From: a virus
Length of the DNA: 30,649 bases
Reading direction: 5' to 3' (one strand)
Virus record (IMG/VR): IMGVR_UViG_3300008258_000463
Location: 1-30,649 of that record
Each line of letters opens with the position of its first letter. Within the stretch, counting starts at the first letter, position 1. Positions 20,994-30,307 of this stretch are shown here, piece by piece. The translations under genes were made by a program, and so were the position numbers. The notes below the pieces were generated by a model. It searched no databases and was not told the DNA's origin. It saw only the letters and a program-made list of their open reading frames with translations.

Positions 20994-21001
20994 TATCTTT
21001 G
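20994..21001 (+). promoter_or_regulatory. -7 box TATCTTTG
   Basis: An exact box directly after the T-run of the previous terminator, 15 bases before the ATG at 21017. No -33 TTTG at the right distance. Confidence 0.6.
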
Positions 21002-21016
21002 TGAAAAGATATTTCA

Positions 21017-21763
21017 ATGATTAACTCAGTAAGAAACACCGTATTGTCAGTTCTTAATAAGAACAACTACGGTTATATCTCTCCCTCTGACTTTAACTTG
21101 TTTGCACAGCAGGCACAGATGGAGATTTATGAAGAGTACTACAGTAGCTATAATAAGACCATAAACGCAGAGAATGCAAGGGTATCAGGAACTGAGTACG
21201 CCGACATCGAGAATCCCATAGCTGAGGTCTTAGAAGGCTTTTTGCGAAATGATACTCTTCTTCAAGTTGCACCTACAACAAACCAATACTACGTGCCATC
21301 TTTAATTACAACAGGTTACAACTTCTACATGATTAGTAGACTGACTTGTTTTAATGGTACCACAAGATTAGGGGATGCTGAGAAGGTTGCTAACGCACGT
21401 CTATATATGTTGTTGGACTCAATGCTTACAGCTCCAACTACAAAATATCCATCTTATATTATTGAAGAAGATATCATTACAGTTTATCCTGATACCATTA
21501 ATGGTGTATCATCATTGAAGTGCTCATACTTTAGGTTGCCTTTAGACCCTAAGTGGACATACATAAACTTACCTAACGGAGAGCCTGCGTTTGACCAATC
21601 ACAGCCGGACTACCAAGACTTTGAGCTTCCATTTGAAGATGAATATAAGTTAGTTATGAAGATTCTTCAATACTGTGGTATGTCAATCAGAGAGATTCAA
21701 GTTGCGCAATATGGTATTCAACAAGAGCAGGCCGAGAACCCTGCGTTTAGCACACAACAATAA
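21017..21763 (+). CDS. Head-tail connector / ring protein (probable)
   Basis: A 248-residue protein. The front is helical (RNTVLSVLNKNNYGYISPSD, FNLFAQQAQMEIYEEYYSSY), then YADIENPIAEVLEGFLRN, strands (YPSYIIEEDIITVYPDTING) and a terminal helix with a Gln-rich tail. This fits the head-tail connector and ring proteins that follow the capsid gene in Bacteroidota podovirus-like phages, as I recall them. It starts the tail operon; the following gene begins six bases after it. The exact place in the neck is unknown. Confidence 0.65.
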   Translation: MINSVRNTVLSVLNKNNYGYISPSDFNLFAQQAQMEIYEEYYSSYNKTINAENARVSGTEYADIENPIAEVLEGFLRNDTLLQVAPTTNQYYVPSLITTGYNFYMISRLTCFNGTTRLGDAEKVANARLYMLLDSMLTAPTTKYPSYIIEEDIITVYPDTINGVSSLKCSYFRLPLDPKWTYINLPNGEPAFDQSQPDYQDFELPFEDEYKLVMKILQYCGMSIREIQVAQYGIQQEQAENPAFSTQQ

Positions 21764-21769
21764 TAGACC

Positions 21770-22693
21770 ATGGCATATATTTCACAGTATCAGTACTACG
21801 AGAATGGTGGTAATCAGCCTGAGGACGCCAATTGGGGTTCGTATCAGTATGTAAGCCTATACGATATCGTCAACAACTTCTTGTTGATGTATTCAGGCAA
21901 CCACTCATTAGTAAATAACGAGGAGAGATATAAGATTATCTTCCACGCAAAGAGAGCTATCCAAGAACTTAACTATGATGCATTTAAAGAAATCAAAGTT
22001 CTTCAGCTTACTATATGCGATCAACTACGTTTTGTATTGCCATCTGACTATGTCAATTGGGTTCGTATCTCTTTGTACAAAGATGGTTGGATTAGACCGT
22101 TGACTGAGAATATTCAAGTTCAATCAGCTAAGGCATATCTTCAAGACAATGACTGCAGAATTTTATTTGACCAAAATGGAAATGCATTAGAGCCACAATA
22201 TTCTGAGCTTGACTTTGATCGTATTACAGGTACTCAAAAGAGTATTTACTTGAATCCCGGGAATCAATTCGATGGTCAGCAAGGTTGGTATTATGAGGGG
22301 GATTGGTATTTTGAGGCAGGAATTGGAGCTAGATATGGTTTAAATACAGAGACAGCTAATAGAAATCCAACATTTACCATTGATAAGAAGTCAGGAGTTA
22401 TTAACTTTAGCTCGCATATGTCAGGTGAGTCTATTATTCTTGAATACGTATCTGATGGTATGGAGAATGGTGACGACAGCTTGATAACTGTAAACAAGTT
22501 ATTTGAGAAGTATGTGTACGCATATATTCAGTATGAGATACTAAACTCAAAACTTGGTGTGCAAGAGTATGTTGTAATGAGAGCTAGAAAAGAAAAATCA
22601 GCTCTTTTGCGCAATGCAAAAATTAGATTGAGCAATATTCATCCGGGGCGTTTGTTAATGAACTTACGTGGTCAGAATAAGTGGATAAAGTAG
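21770..22693 (+). CDS. Head-tail adaptor / tail-tube gatekeeper protein
   Basis: A 307-residue protein. The key part is HAKRAIQELNYDAFKEIKVL, then a FVLPSDYVNWVRISLYKDGW block, which resembles the T7 gp11-type (tail tubular A) and crAss-type ring proteins: a helix 'HAkRAlQELNyD' followed by a 'lP.DYVn.v.is' strand. A C-terminal helix-rich part (KLFEKYVYAYIQYEI, VMRARKEKSALLRNAKIRLS) follows. It would sit between portal and nozzle. It ends in TAG one base before the ATG of the large tail gene, consistent with co-translation. Confidence 0.75.
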   Translation: MAYISQYQYYENGGNQPEDANWGSYQYVSLYDIVNNFLLMYSGNHSLVNNEERYKIIFHAKRAIQELNYDAFKEIKVLQLTICDQLRFVLPSDYVNWVRISLYKDGWIRPLTENIQVQSAKAYLQDNDCRILFDQNGNALEPQYSELDFDRITGTQKSIYLNPGNQFDGQQGWYYEGDWYFEAGIGARYGLNTETANRNPTFTIDKKSGVINFSSHMSGESIILEYVSDGMENGDDSLITVNKLFEKYVYAYIQYEILNSKLGVQEYVVMRARKEKSALLRNAKIRLSNIHPGRLLMNLRGQNKWIK

Positions 22694-22694
22694 T

Positions 22695-25600
22695 ATGACA
22701 AAAATTACGAGAAACTTTACTGCGGGTAAAATGAATAAGATCGTTGATGAACGACTTATTCCTAATGGCCAATATATTGACGCATTGAATGTGCGTATGG
22801 GTTCAACTGAGCTTAGTGAGATTGGTGCCATTGAAAACACAAAGGGTAACTTAAAAATTACCACATTGGTTTACATTGATGGCACACCGCTAAGTGGCGA
22901 TGCTCGAACAATTGGTGCGTTTGAGGATGGAGCTAATGAAACCATTTATTGGTTTGTGCACGACTCAAACTTTCCCGTTGGAGCAACCGGCAAACTTGAC
23001 TTGATTGTCTCATTAAACGTACTCACCAACATACTAACGTACCACGTTATTAGTATTGATGATAGTGGAGGAGTTGACACTACTTTAAACTTTAATGAGA
23101 AGTATGTGATAACAGCTGTTAATAAGATTGATGAACTGCTATTTTTCTCTGACGACTACAACGCGCCACGCGTAATTAACGTTACAAAGAACTATGCTAA
23201 CCCTGTTGGTAACATAGACCAATTTACAAATGAGGCTACGCTTGTAATTAAGAAGCCACCTGTTGAAGCACCTGAGATTCAGTTGACAAATGTGCCGGGA
23301 CAAGAGAACTTTTTGACTGAGCGCTTCATTTGCTTTGCATATCGCTACAGATATGAGAACAATGAGTACTCAGCAATCTCTCAGTTTACTGAGCCTGCAT
23401 TTATACCTGATCCATTTGAGTTTGCTACTGATAGCTTTTTGAACAACGGGATGGTCAACTCATTTAACTCTGTGATAATTACATACAACACAGGTGGGCC
23501 ATTAGTTGTTGGTGTTGACTTGCTATTTAAAGAGATGGAGAGTAACGTCATTAGAGTCATTGAGAAGCTTGATAAGTCAACCCTTGGTTTAATAGACAAC
23601 ACTGATTACACCTATAACTTTACAAACAGCAAGATATTTACAGTTCTTCCCGAGTCAGAGATACTAAGGCTATATGATAATGTTCCATTATTAGCTAAAG
23701 CTCAGACTATTATGGGAAATCGTATAATGTACGGGAACTATTTAGAAGGATATGATTTACTTGATAAATTTGGAAATGCGGTAAGATTTGAGTATTACAC
23801 CACATTATTTAGCGAGAATATTGGTCTTACTGAGATACCTAACTCATTAGCTAATGGTAATTACAATATAGATGGCGCTGAGACTATTTCTAACGCTGTT
23901 TTAGATATTGACCTAGCAGGAATACCATTGACAGAGGGATCGTCCATTACAATCGATTTTTCACTTATTCATTCATCATTCACAGGAAGTACTCCATTTC
24001 CAACTCAAACTAACTCAAATGTTAGTGTATCGTTCACGTATTATTTACCAACGACATTTGCATCTGTGTTTGACATGGTATCAGATGTATCTTTTCAAGA
24101 GGCAGTTGGCCTAGTAACAAATATTCAGACAATGCCAAATGCATGTTTAGGTACTACGCTATCAGATGCATTTAACTGTGCGATGATACAGAACTTAAAT
24201 ACCTATGCTAAATATACAAGTGGTATCAATACAGCAAACTTATTGACATCAGCAATAGGAACAATTGGAAGTGATGTCGTTTCATTTCAATTTCCTGCTG
24301 TTGCATACGTAGATAATACAACTACTCCAACGTATACTGTTTACGAGTATATGAAGATAAGCACAGCTGAATGTTCATTTCAATCTATATCTCAAAACCA
24401 AAGTTTGCATAGCAATCGTGATTATGAGGTTGGTATTGTATATATGGATGAGTATAATAGATCTACAACTACATTGGTCAGTCAATTAAATACTGAGCAC
24501 GTACCATGTGGAAATTCAGATACTAAAAACAGAATAGTCGTTACTATACCTGTTTCGCAAGTAGCTCCATATTGGGCTACACGATATAAGTTTGTCATTA
24601 AGGCAGACAGGGATACATATGAGACAATATACAGTAACATATTTTTTGTTGATCCCTTAACAGGTTATGCTTATTTTTTATTGGAAGGAGAGAATACTCG
24701 AAAAGTAAATGTAGGCGACAGATTAATTGTAAAAAGAGATTCTGCGGGGCCTGTTGACAATTGTGCCTATGCTACAATATTAGAAAAAGAAGCTAAACCC
24801 AAAAACTTTTTGACTATACCAAGTTCTGTGACGGGTGTAAATATTCCCGTTCCGTCAGGTGTATATATAAAAATAAAAGCCAATGATTTTAATGCATCAT
24901 TTACTGAGGATTCTTTTATAACAAATGGCAATATAACAGAAGTTTCAAGCACTCAGGGGCAATCTCCAATTGTTAATTATCCGATGAATTTAGAAAATTT
25001 ACCGGGCCCTTATATTGATTATGATGTTCCTCAGGGTACAATTATTAAAATGACTTTTAAATTTAAAAGAGGAGAAGATGGAGATGGGGGCAACATTTGT
25101 GAGGCAAGAATATATACTTTAGAAAAAACAATTACTTCTCAAGCAAATTACGCCAATATGTACGATTGGTTTGTTGGAGATAACATTGCCAATTTGTTAG
25201 ATGATGGAACTTCTTATGTTGGTGGTACAGGTAACTGTGCAATACAAAATATATTTATACCAACATTAGGTACTGCTCCGTTACCCATTGGTAATGAATG
25301 TCAAAACTATTATCGATTTTTTAGATATCCAATTAGTAACTTTTTAGGATTATCAGTTAGCGGAACACATGCTTGCGGAAGCGGTAATAAAAGAAAATCT
25401 TCATTAGAAGTTAATTTTGAAGTGCTTAGAGCTGAGTCAACATTTGTTTTTGAGACTGAGCCGGCAGATACCTTACCTGATGTTTTCTTTGAGAATAACC
25501 TATCGTTTGAGATTAACACACAGGGTGAGCATCAAGGTAACGTAATGAACCAAAACTTTAGTACAGGATCCCCTGCTGTAGTTGACACAGGTTTCTTTAA

Positions 25601-27302
25601 CTGTTATGCTTTTGGTAATGGTGTTGAGAGTTACAAGATTCGTGACTCAATAGTTGGTAATTTTATCACATTAGGTAACCGTGTGACAAGTATTGCTGCG
25701 GAAGACTATCAAGCTGTTAGAAGATATGCTGATATGACCTACAGTGGTATATACAACAATGAGAGCAACGTAAACAAACTCAATGAGTTCAACCTTGGCT
25801 TACTTAACTTTAAGCAGTTAGAACGCTCATTTGGACCTATATACATTCTTGATGCACGTCAGACTGATGTACTTGTTTTACAAGAAGACAAGATTTCATA
25901 CGTATTAGCTGAAAAGAATTTATTATCTGATGCCGGAGCAGGAGGAGCACTCACCTCTGTACCTGAGGTATTGGGGACGCAGATAGCACGTGTAGAGAAG
26001 TTTGGTATTTCATTTAACCCTGAGAGTTACATCCAATGGGGTATGAACCGATTCTTTACTGACGTTAAGCGTGGTGCAGTATTGAACATACAAGATAATG
26101 AGACAGGGCTTGGCCAATTGAAAGTCATCTCTGATATGGGCATGGGGTCTTGGTTTAGAGATTTGTTTATAAATGATTTCGGAACTCAAAAGCTAGGAGC
26201 GTGGGACCCGTACTTAGATGAGTACGTATTGAGTTCTAATAACCAACCTATACCAACTGTTACTGAGTGCATATCATGTGGCATCACTCAAGAGTTTACA
26301 GTCACAGATGCTGAGAGAATTACTGAGTATTGTGTAAATGTCGGAGATATTGTCGGGGATGTGGATATCGTATACAATGTAACAAGCATTGGTATAGGTG
26401 TAGATTTTGAAGTGTCTGCTAATTACAACGGAACTCCATATACTACAGGCCCTACTTCTGTTGATGGCGTATTGACTATTGATAAAGACAGCAATTCTGC
26501 AGATACAGTTGAGATTCAAATTACCACGACTGGAGCTATCGTAATCGAAGTTACGGTAAATTGTCCAACGGCTAATGAGCTTACGGTGGTTGAGGTTGTA
26601 CTTACAGCCAACTCAGATGCAGGTCAGAGCATTTATCCTCAGTGGAGATATACTGACGGAGCGTACACAGGTTCACTTCAAAGCTCACTTGTAATATTTG
26701 CATCAGGGACTACCCCTGTGGTATCAAGATACAACTCAGTTGTTGGACCTCAAGGATCACCTAGTATACCAACAAATGGTAGCACTGTCAGAATGGCATC
26801 AAATAAATTTGCTTTTGCAAACTATAACTTTGATGTACTTCAAGACAAGTTCAGATATTTAAGAACTAATACCACATACCTAAACAACACTGTTGATATT
26901 AACGCATTAGTTGCTGCATCTTCAGTAGGAACAACTGCCGGCGGTGGTACATACTACTACGCAGACATTCCTTCGGGAGCCACAGGAGACTACTTGTATT
27001 TAGTTTGGGATTTCAGAAACGTGCACGAAGTGCCTCTTTGTTGGTCTTCAGACCCGCTAGATATTGACTACGTATGCTGTGACTGCGACCCTTGTGATAG
27101 TCCTTGCAGAGAGTGGTCATTACAGAACGTGGGAGAGGGAACGGCAACAGTTAATTACACTAACTGTGAAGGAGATGCTTCTGTAGCAACTATACCTGAA
27201 GGGACAACTCAATTTATATGTGGTCTTGCATCAGTAGCCCCATTAGTAATATCAGGAGGAGTAATCATAACAGTATCGCAGGAATGCGGATGTAGAGAAT
27301 AA
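22695..27302 (+). CDS. Large tail-tube / nozzle protein (tail tubular B-like) with C-terminal Cys-rich domain
   Basis: A 1535-residue protein. The N-terminus (RNFTAGKMNKIVDERLIPNG, then YIDALNVRMGST, IGAIENTKGN) is the classic start of tail tubular B/nozzle beta-propeller proteins, with repeated strands through about residue 400. The middle is Thr/Asn/Ser-rich, beta-rich and diverged. Around 1190-1370 an Ig-like region occurs. The C-terminus holds a Cys cluster (VCCDCDPCDSPCRE) followed by a roughly 65-residue domain with YTNCEG, FICG and a final CGCRE; the next gene ends in the same domain. It would form the distal tube and channel of the short tail. Size is far above T7 gp12 because of inserted modules. 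Confidence 0.82.
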   Translation: MTKITRNFTAGKMNKIVDERLIPNGQYIDALNVRMGSTELSEIGAIENTKGNLKITTLVYIDGTPLSGDARTIGAFEDGANETIYWFVHDSNFPVGATGKLDLIVSLNVLTNILTYHVISIDDSGGVDTTLNFNEKYVITAVNKIDELLFFSDDYNAPRVINVTKNYANPVGNIDQFTNEATLVIKKPPVEAPEIQLTNVPGQENFLTERFICFAYRYRYENNEYSAISQFTEPAFIPDPFEFATDSFLNNGMVNSFNSVIITYNTGGPLVVGVDLLFKEMESNVIRVIEKLDKSTLGLIDNTDYTYNFTNSKIFTVLPESEILRLYDNVPLLAKAQTIMGNRIMYGNYLEGYDLLDKFGNAVRFEYYTTLFSENIGLTEIPNSLANGNYNIDGAETISNAVLDIDLAGIPLTEGSSITIDFSLIHSSFTGSTPFPTQTNSNVSVSFTYYLPTTFASVFDMVSDVSFQEAVGLVTNIQTMPNACLGTTLSDAFNCAMIQNLNTYAKYTSGINTANLLTSAIGTIGSDVVSFQFPAVAYVDNTTTPTYTVYEYMKISTAECSFQSISQNQSLHSNRDYEVGIVYMDEYNRSTTTLVSQLNTEHVPCGNSDTKNRIVVTIPVSQVAPYWATRYKFVIKADRDTYETIYSNIFFVDPLTGYAYFLLEGENTRKVNVGDRLIVKRDSAGPVDNCAYATILEKEAKPKNFLTIPSSVTGVNIPVPSGVYIKIKANDFNASFTEDSFITNGNITEVSSTQGQSPIVNYPMNLENLPGPYIDYDVPQGTIIKMTFKFKRGEDGDGGNICEARIYTLEKTITSQANYANMYDWFVGDNIANLLDDGTSYVGGTGNCAIQNIFIPTLGTAPLPIGNECQNYYRFFRYPISNFLGLSVSGTHACGSGNKRKSSLEVNFEVLRAESTFVFETEPADTLPDVFFENNLSFEINTQGEHQGNVMNQNFSTGSPAVVDTGFFNCYAFGNGVESYKIRDSIVGNFITLGNRVTSIAAEDYQAVRRYADMTYSGIYNNESNVNKLNEFNLGLLNFKQLERSFGPIYILDARQTDVLVLQEDKISYVLAEKNLLSDAGAGGALTSVPEVLGTQIARVEKFGISFNPESYIQWGMNRFFTDVKRGAVLNIQDNETGLGQLKVISDMGMGSWFRDLFINDFGTQKLGAWDPYLDEYVLSSNNQPIPTVTECISCGITQEFTVTDAERITEYCVNVGDIVGDVDIVYNVTSIGIGVDFEVSANYNGTPYTTGPTSVDGVLTIDKDSNSADTVEIQITTTGAIVIEVTVNCPTANELTVVEVVLTANSDAGQSIYPQWRYTDGAYTGSLQSSLVIFASGTTPVVSRYNSVVGPQGSPSIPTNGSTVRMASNKFAFANYNFDVLQDKFRYLRTNTTYLNNTVDINALVAASSVGTTAGGGTYYYADIPSGATGDYLYLVWDFRNVHEVPLCWSSDPLDIDYVCCDCDPCDSPCREWSLQNVGEGTATVNYTNCEGDASVATIPEGTTQFICGLASVAPLVISGGVIITVSQECGCRE

Positions 27303-27313
27303 AATTAATTAAT

Positions 27314-28630
27314 ATGCCATACTACTTAGACGCACCATCATTATCATTAGCCACAGCCGTATATACTGACGCAGCGCTTAGTATATGTGCTGCTGATGGC
27401 GTGTATTCTGACGGTACAATTACACGCATTCAAACCTCATGTGTATTAGGACCTGCAAAGTTCTGCCCATCTTGCGGTGAGGATTGCGGTATTAGCCTAG
27501 ATGAATTAAAAGTAACTACCGGAGTATATTCGTCAACTATTGATTTAGGCAATGACCCCGGAGATACAGGTGCTATCATTATTAGCTTTGAGCCTTTAAG
27601 TTTTCCAAATGGATTTAAGGCCGTATACGATGGCATTACTTATAATACCTTTAGTTCTCCTATATATGGGCATATGACTGCACCATCAGGACTCACAAAC
27701 TATATGGGAGACCAAGATAATGACTGCGGAATCACATCGTCAAGCTTTATTCTTAATAACTACGATTGGGATGACGCAACTAATACCTATGTGTATAATG
27801 GAACTACTTCAGCGGTTAGTGCGCTACCATCTCAACTTAACTTAACAGTTAACCCACCGGGAGTCTGCATAATGGTTATACCAAAAGTTGGTCTTAATCC
27901 ATCATCTTTAGATATAACTATAGAATCTCCTTGCGGTGCTAACTTTGGTCTAGATGTAAGCTGTCCAACAGTTCTGTTCCCCACATACACAAGTCAGGTT
28001 GCCCCAACAGAAGAGATTGTTTGCGAGTATGACGACAACCTTATATACTATAACTATCCCGTAAATGGTAATGGTGTAACCCTTGGCCTGTTCGATTGGA
28101 TTTTCTTAGATTCTGTTGGAGAGATTATTGCTGCTGATGGATACTACCATGCGCCTACAATGCTTCCGGGAGTCTATGATTGGTTCTTGGTGCAAAATGG
28201 CATCATCATTCAGATGGGGCAATGTTCATACAATGCATACGTTATTACACGCTGTGCAGATGGCTTCTCTCTAGTTGCTGACTCAAGCGTTGGTATCGTT
28301 AATATTGGCGACTTTGTTACAATATCAGACCCACTTTATTCTGCTTGCGTATGGGAGGTAACTAATCAGACATTTATAACGTCAACGGTAACAATAAATT
28401 TAATTACCCCTTATACAAGCTGTGAAGAGGTATGTGTGTTATACAGTGTTGATAATATGACGGGCTCATCTGTAACGGCAAGCTACACTGACTGCGCCGG
28501 ATTGCCACAAACGCAAGTTGTTGCAGCCTACACAATTGAGTATATTTGTGCTAGAGTTGGAAGCATTACAATACCGGGGTCGCCGGCAGGAGTAATTGTG
28601 ACACTAGATTCATGTGACTGCGGATTTTAA
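27314..28630 (+). CDS. Probable tail appendage / fibre protein with shared C-terminal domain
   Basis: A 438-residue protein. The start (YYLDAPSLSLATAVYTDAAL, then CAADGVYSDGTITRIQ) is a pattern I recall from Bacteroidota phage tail appendage proteins. A Cys cluster (CPSCGEDCG) lies at about 50-60. The middle is beta-rich. The last 66 residues (CVLYSVDNM, YTDCAG, YICARV, ending CDCGF) match the C-terminus of the preceding 1535-residue protein. It follows that gene by 11 bases. It is likely displayed on the tail; whether it binds a receptor is unknown. Confidence 0.65.
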   Translation: MPYYLDAPSLSLATAVYTDAALSICAADGVYSDGTITRIQTSCVLGPAKFCPSCGEDCGISLDELKVTTGVYSSTIDLGNDPGDTGAIIISFEPLSFPNGFKAVYDGITYNTFSSPIYGHMTAPSGLTNYMGDQDNDCGITSSSFILNNYDWDDATNTYVYNGTTSAVSALPSQLNLTVNPPGVCIMVIPKVGLNPSSLDITIESPCGANFGLDVSCPTVLFPTYTSQVAPTEEIVCEYDDNLIYYNYPVNGNGVTLGLFDWIFLDSVGEIIAADGYYHAPTMLPGVYDWFLVQNGIIIQMGQCSYNAYVITRCADGFSLVADSSVGIVNIGDFVTISDPLYSACVWEVTNQTFITSTVTINLITPYTSCEEVCVLYSVDNMTGSSVTASYTDCAGLPQTQVVAAYTIEYICARVGSITIPGSPAGVIVTLDSCDCGF

Positions 28631-28633
28631 GAT

Positions 28634-29437
28634 ATGGAATATACACTAACATATAGCGAAACATCGGAAGGTTGGCCATCGTTCTACTCATTCATCCCTG
28701 ATTGGATGATTGGAATGAACAATTACTTTTACACATTTAAAGGCGGCAACTTATACCGACATAATGTAAATGCCCTTAGAAATAATTTCTATGGCGTTCA
28801 GTACAATTCAAAAATGACTAGCGTGTTCAATGAATCACCATTGGAAAATTTGTTATTCAAAACGTTAGCACTTCAAGGTGATGATTCTTGGGAAGCTCTT
28901 ACAATTGAGACAGATATTCAAAATAGTGGATACATTGAGAAGGCTTGGTTTGAGAAGAAGGAGCAGGTCTACTTTGCGTTCATTCGTAATGAAGGTGATA
29001 TTCCTGCAGGTACTGATGAGTACGCACTGCGATCACTTAATGGAATCGGAAGAAGTCAAGCAGTTACAGGTCCTGCTAATGCAACAGAGATTGCGTTCTC
29101 TATAAACCCATTGATTCAGATTGGGTCTATAGCTAGTGTAGGCGACTACCTCTACTATGCCCTTCCTCCAACATACGGTACTCCTGTATTGTGTGGTCAG
29201 ATAACCAATATTGTTCAGAACTATCCCGCAGGTGATAACTATTTTATTGTAGACACTACAGTTACAGGAGGTTCAGTTCCTCCTATTCAAAACGCATATT
29301 TCTTATACATCAAGAACTCAGTTGCTGAATCTCATGGGGTATTAGGACATTACTGTTTGTTTACTTTAGAAAACGACAATACGGCAAAAGTTGAGCTATT
29401 TGCCGTTGAATCAGATGTTATGAAGAGTTTCCCTTAA
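28634..29437 (+). CDS. Tail-associated structural protein
   Basis: A 267-residue protein. The front reads TLTYSETSEGWPSFYSFIPD, WMIGMNNYFYTFKGGNLYRH, NFYGVQYNSKMTSVFNESPL, then KTLALQGDDSWEALTIETD. I recall this as a module found in Bacteroidota phage tail proteins, sometimes as the C-terminal domain of a larger tail-tube or hub protein. Here it is a separate gene directly after the appendage protein (three-base gap). The rest is beta-rich. It probably binds the tail hub; the specific role is not shown. Confidence 0.65.
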   Translation: MEYTLTYSETSEGWPSFYSFIPDWMIGMNNYFYTFKGGNLYRHNVNALRNNFYGVQYNSKMTSVFNESPLENLLFKTLALQGDDSWEALTIETDIQNSGYIEKAWFEKKEQVYFAFIRNEGDIPAGTDEYALRSLNGIGRSQAVTGPANATEIAFSINPLIQIGSIASVGDYLYYALPPTYGTPVLCGQITNIVQNYPAGDNYFIVDTTVTGGSVPPIQNAYFLYIKNSVAESHGVLGHYCLFTLENDNTAKVELFAVESDVMKSFP

Positions 29438-29443
29438 AAAACT

Positions 29444-29451
29444 TATCTTTG
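29444..29451 (+). promoter_or_regulatory. -7 box TATCTTTG
   Basis: An exact box, 22 bases before the ATG at 29474. No -33 TTTG is found. Confidence 0.55.
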
Positions 29452-29473
29452 TATAATATAAAAAATAATTGAA

Positions 29474-30304
29474 ATGTTAGGATTCGCAGCAATAGCAGCA
29501 ATAGGTGGCGCTGTATCAACAGCCTTAACCACAGCCTTCTCAATTGGAGATATGCGCAAAATGAGAAAGCTCCAAAAGGAGTCTGACGCTGATGCTTTAA
29601 AATTCAGACAAGAAGCTGATAAATTCTTAGAAGTAAACGTCTACGACCAACTTGGTGTTCAAATGAAACCATACGAGTTAGAGCGTGAGGCATTGGCATC
29701 TGTAGGCGCACAATCAATTGAGGCAGGTCGTGAAAGCGAGCGTGGTGTTGGGGCAACTGTAGGGCGAGTTTTTGCCGGATACTCAGATGCAATTAGAGAT
29801 ATCCAAACACGCCAAGGCCAAGAGATGGCTGACCTTGAGAAGCTATCAGCTGCTGAGGACTCAAGACTTAAAGATATAAAAACACAGTTGGCTTTGGATG
29901 AAGCAGAGGGTGCACAACAAGCATCAGCAATGTACGAAGAGCGTGCACAGCAAGCTAAGAAGAATGCTATTTCAGGTGTAACAAGTATGCTTGGTCAAGC
30001 AGCTAAACTTTCGCCATTATATGGCACTGACATAAAGTCTGAGCAGGCTGCATTTGGAGAATTAAAGTTAACTCCTGAGCAAATGCAAAAAATTGGTAAT
30101 GTAAATTTTGAAGGATTAGGTCAGGCAGGCCAAGGTTCAAACTTAGATCTTCAAACAATCAGTCAATTATCAAGACCTGAGTATAAGTCTTTTGTAAAAT
30201 CATTGACTCCCGATCAATATCAAATGTTATTTGGAAGCAAGCAATTTGGTGATTTATTTAACCAAGCTTCTAAAGCTAATCAGTTTAACCCATTCCAATT
30301 CTAA
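29474..30304 (+). CDS. Internal virion / ejection protein (probable)
   Basis: A 276-residue protein. The N-terminus (MLGFAAIAAIGGAVSTALTT) is a hydrophobic, Ala/Gly-rich helix, then long charged helices with Gln/Glu/Ala/Lys heptads (DMRKMRKLQKESDADALKFR, DEAEGAQQASAMYEERAQQA) and a Gln/Asn/Phe-rich C-terminus (NQASKANQFNPFQF). This resembles the internal core proteins that podoviruses eject to build a trans-envelope channel (T7 gp14-like). It follows the tail genes with its own promoter box and precedes another helix-rich gene, which fits an ejection-protein block. Identity is by form and position only. Confidence 0.65.
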   Translation: MLGFAAIAAIGGAVSTALTTAFSIGDMRKMRKLQKESDADALKFRQEADKFLEVNVYDQLGVQMKPYELEREALASVGAQSIEAGRESERGVGATVGRVFAGYSDAIRDIQTRQGQEMADLEKLSAAEDSRLKDIKTQLALDEAEGAQQASAMYEERAQQAKKNAISGVTSMLGQAAKLSPLYGTDIKSEQAAFGELKLTPEQMQKIGNVNFEGLGQAGQGSNLDLQTISQLSRPEYKSFVKSLTPDQYQMLFGSKQFGDLFNQASKANQFNPFQF

Positions 30305-30307
30305 GAT

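Noticed and set aside
24300-25480. A recent insertion inside the 1535-residue tail gene, suspected from AT-rich codons.
   Set aside because: Counting one line inside (24841-24900) and one outside (25861-25920) gave the same 30% GC, so there is no support by eye.
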